From positions 62,001 through 126,000 of the forward strand of contig JACQWR010000006.1 of NCBI GenBank assembly GCA_016209105.1: a DNA stretch of 64,000 nucleotides, in the 5' to 3' direction. Positions 62,633-64,000 of the stretch are shown here, in pieces; position 1 is the first letter of the stretch; the number at the start of each line of letters is the position of its first letter. Position numbers and translations under genes: made by a program. This DNA comes from Deltaproteobacteria bacterium. Lineage in GTDB: Bacteria; Desulfobacterota; Syntrophia; Syntrophales; JACQWR01. The notes under the pieces were generated by a model. That model saw only the letters and a list, made by a program, of their open reading frames with translations, made no database searches and was not told the DNA's origin.

Positions 62633-63626
62633 ACGCAGATTTCTGGTTATCGGATGCGGATCAATCGGAAAGAGGCACATCGGCAATTTGATTATGCTGA
62701 ACGAAAAGGACATTGTCGCCTTTGACACCAGGGCGGATCGCCGCCAGGAGGTAAAATCACGTTTCGGTGTTGAAGTTTTGAATAACGTGGCGGATGCCTG
62801 GAGCAGTCATCCGGACGTTGCCGTGATAACAGCGCCGACGAGTATGCATGTGTCTCTGGCAACTCAGGCCGCCGATCTTGGGTGCCATATGTTCATTGAA
62901 AAGCCCTTATCGCACAACAGAGACGGTCTCGAAAACCTTCTCGCCGTCGTACGAAGCAAGAACCTAATCACTCTGGTGGGCAGTAATATGCGTTTCCATC
63001 CCGGTCTCAAGCAAATCAAAAAAATGCTCGACGACAGGGCTATCGGAAGAATTGTAGCGATGCGTGTCGAATTTGGTCAGTATCTTCCGGACTGGCATTC
63101 CCAGGAGGATTACCGTCAGGGATACAGCGCCCGTGCTGAACTGGGGGGTGGCGTCATCTTAGACGCGATCCATGAATTCGACTATATTCGCTGGATGCTG
63201 GGGGAAATTGACACGGTGGCCTGCATTTCCGGAAAACTGAGCGATCTTGAAATCAACACGGAAGATACGGCGGCAATACTCCTTCGTTTTTCGAGCGGCG
63301 CCATCGGAGAAATTCACCTGGATTACGTGCAGCGGGCATACAGCCGCACGTGCCATATCATAGGTGAGGACGGGACCATACGCTGGGATTATAAGACGGG
63401 TGAGATCGCTTGGTATAGCGCCGAAAGCCGGGATTGGAAATCATACCACAATCCACCCGATTGGGAGCCGAACCATATGTACCTTGATGAACTGAGGCAC
63501 TTTCTGAGATGTCGGAACGGAGAGGAAGAACCATGCCTCGATGTGTTTCAAGCTGCGCAGGTGTTACGGGTGGCGCTGGCCGCTAAAGAATCGGCGAAAA
63601 CAGAAAGGTTTATGAACGTAGGATGA
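62622..63626 (+). CDS. Gfo/Idh/MocA-family oxidoreductase
   Basis: 334 residues from ATG 62622 (GCGGAGGCG upstream; start lies within the end of pseC). N-terminal NAD(P)-binding fold RFLVIGCGSIGKRHIGNLIM, then the family motif MFIEKPLSHNRDGLENLL with the Glu-Lys-Pro, and the C-terminal domain with GGGVILDAIHEFDYIRWMLG containing the conserved acidic and His residues. Such enzymes oxidise or epimerise nucleotide sugars. In this operon it may act on a nonulosonic acid or its precursor, but no substrate can be named. The stop overlaps the next start. Confidence 0.85.
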   Translation: MQHKRRFLVIGCGSIGKRHIGNLIMLNEKDIVAFDTRADRRQEVKSRFGVEVLNNVADAWSSHPDVAVITAPTSMHVSLATQAADLGCHMFIEKPLSHNRDGLENLLAVVRSKNLITLVGSNMRFHPGLKQIKKMLDDRAIGRIVAMRVEFGQYLPDWHSQEDYRQGYSARAELGGGVILDAIHEFDYIRWMLGEIDTVACISGKLSDLEINTEDTAAILLRFSSGAIGEIHLDYVQRAYSRTCHIIGEDGTIRWDYKTGEIAWYSAESRDWKSYHNPPDWEPNHMYLDELRHFLRCRNGEEEPCLDVFQAAQVLRVALAAKESAKTERFMNVG

Positions 63627-64000
63627 TCTCGAAAAGAGGGGGAAAAATAGTCGCTATCATTCAGGCACGCATGAGTTCAAGCAGGTTGCCGGGAAAAGTT
63701 ATGGCCGAAATATGCGGGAAACCGATGCTGTACCACGTGGTGAAGCGAACGGGACGGTCGAAGATGATTGATCTGGCATGCGTTGCCACATCGGATCATT
63801 GCGACGACGACATCATAGAAAGTTTCTGCAAAGGGAAGGGCATTCCCTGCTTTCGCGGCAGCCTTGATGATGTCTTGGATCGGTATTGTCAGGCTGCGAG
63901 TCATTTTGGCGCCTCCACAATTGTTCGGTTAACCGCCGACTGTCCTTTACTTGATCCGGATATCATCGCCAGGGTAATCAAAAAGTTTTCTGAAGGGAGC
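63623..64000 (+). CDS. Cytidylyltransferase of the SpsF/NeuA-like family (partial, runs off the window)
   Basis: The first 126 residues are present. After a short lead, KIVAIIQARMSSSRLPGKVM-AEICGKPMLYHVVKR is the nucleotide-binding signature of CMP-sugar synthetases (QARMSSSRLPGK). ACVATSDHCDDDIIESFCKG, GSLDDVLDRYCQAA and IVRLTADCPLLDPDIIARVI follow as expected. It probably activates the nonulosonic acid as a CMP sugar. ATGA overlap with the preceding oxidoreductase gene. The C-terminus lies outside the window. Confidence 0.85.
   Translation, partial: MISKRGGKIVAIIQARMSSSRLPGKVMAEICGKPMLYHVVKRTGRSKMIDLACVATSDHCDDDIIESFCKGKGIPCFRGSLDDVLDRYCQAASHFGASTIVRLTADCPLLDPDIIARVIKKFSEGS

Overview
The window is a nearly uninterrupted chemotaxis and flagellar gene cluster of a Gram-negative bacterium. 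FlgH, FlgI and FlgA (L and P rings) show an outer membrane. A FlhF/FlhG pair, a FlrB/FlrC-like sigma-54 control system, a doubled MotB, a separate FlhB C-terminal paralogue and DUF2802- and HDOD-type accessory genes together resemble Desulfobacterota (former Deltaproteobacteria), possibly Syntrophales. That placement is my inference from gene content and order; I could not test it by database search.

Layout. 1-2232: the end of a receiver-domain gene, then a methyl-accepting chemotaxis protein. 2391-10184: a chemotaxis operon (cheR, cheD, HDOD protein, cheY-like, cheX-like, a CheD homologue without catalytic residues, cheB, cheA, cheY, cheX). 10223-12447, minus strand: pilZ-motA-motB, a stator operon with a c-di-GMP effector. 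12448-13429: regulatory spacer with divergent sigma-54 promoters and a structured leader. 13430-18646: SPOR/TPR lipid-free exported protein, FlrB-like kinase, FlrC-like sigma-54 activator. 18874-25889: flgBC, fliEFGHIJ, motE-like. 26184-30277: fliK, flgD, flgE. 30561-40776: motA, two motB homologues, fliL, fliMNOPQR, flhB, flhA. 40778-45457: flhF, flhG, fliA, a receiver-TPR protein and a second FliL-like protein. 45511-49616: two histidine kinases (one degenerate), a coiled-coil protein, a DUF2802-like protein, a FliK-like protein and an FlhB C-domain paralogue. 50191-59658: flgF, flgG, flgA, flgH, flgI, flgJ, flgM, flgN, flgK, flgL, csrA, fliW. 60081-64000: nonulosonic-acid (pseudaminic-type) sugar genes, presumably for flagellin glycosylation. 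The filament genes fliC, fliD and fliS are not in the window.

Regulation. I can read seven sites matching the sigma-54 consensus TGGYAY-N5-TTGCW, before pilZ-motAB (minus), the TPR-flrBC operon, flgB, fliK, motA, flgF and the sugar operon, and one clear sigma-28 site before flgM. This suggests that FlrC with RpoN drives the basal body, hook, stator and glycosylation genes, that FliA/FlgM controls late genes, and that CsrA/FliW adjusts flagellin translation.

Most notable items: (1) a MerR-type helix-turn-helix fused in frame to a PseB-type 4,6-dehydratase, behind its own sigma-54 promoter; (2) a recurring element of about 30 bp roughly 100-110 bp upstream of three sigma-54 promoters and further upstream of a fourth, a candidate activator site; (3) a different palindrome, GTCAAA-N2-TTTGRC, upstream of both stator promoters; (4) tandem MotB homologues, the first lacking the ion-carrying Asp; (5) a CheD paralogue with Cys replaced by Gly and His by Asn; (6) an approximately 75-bp hairpin-forming repeat present twice in opposite orientation.
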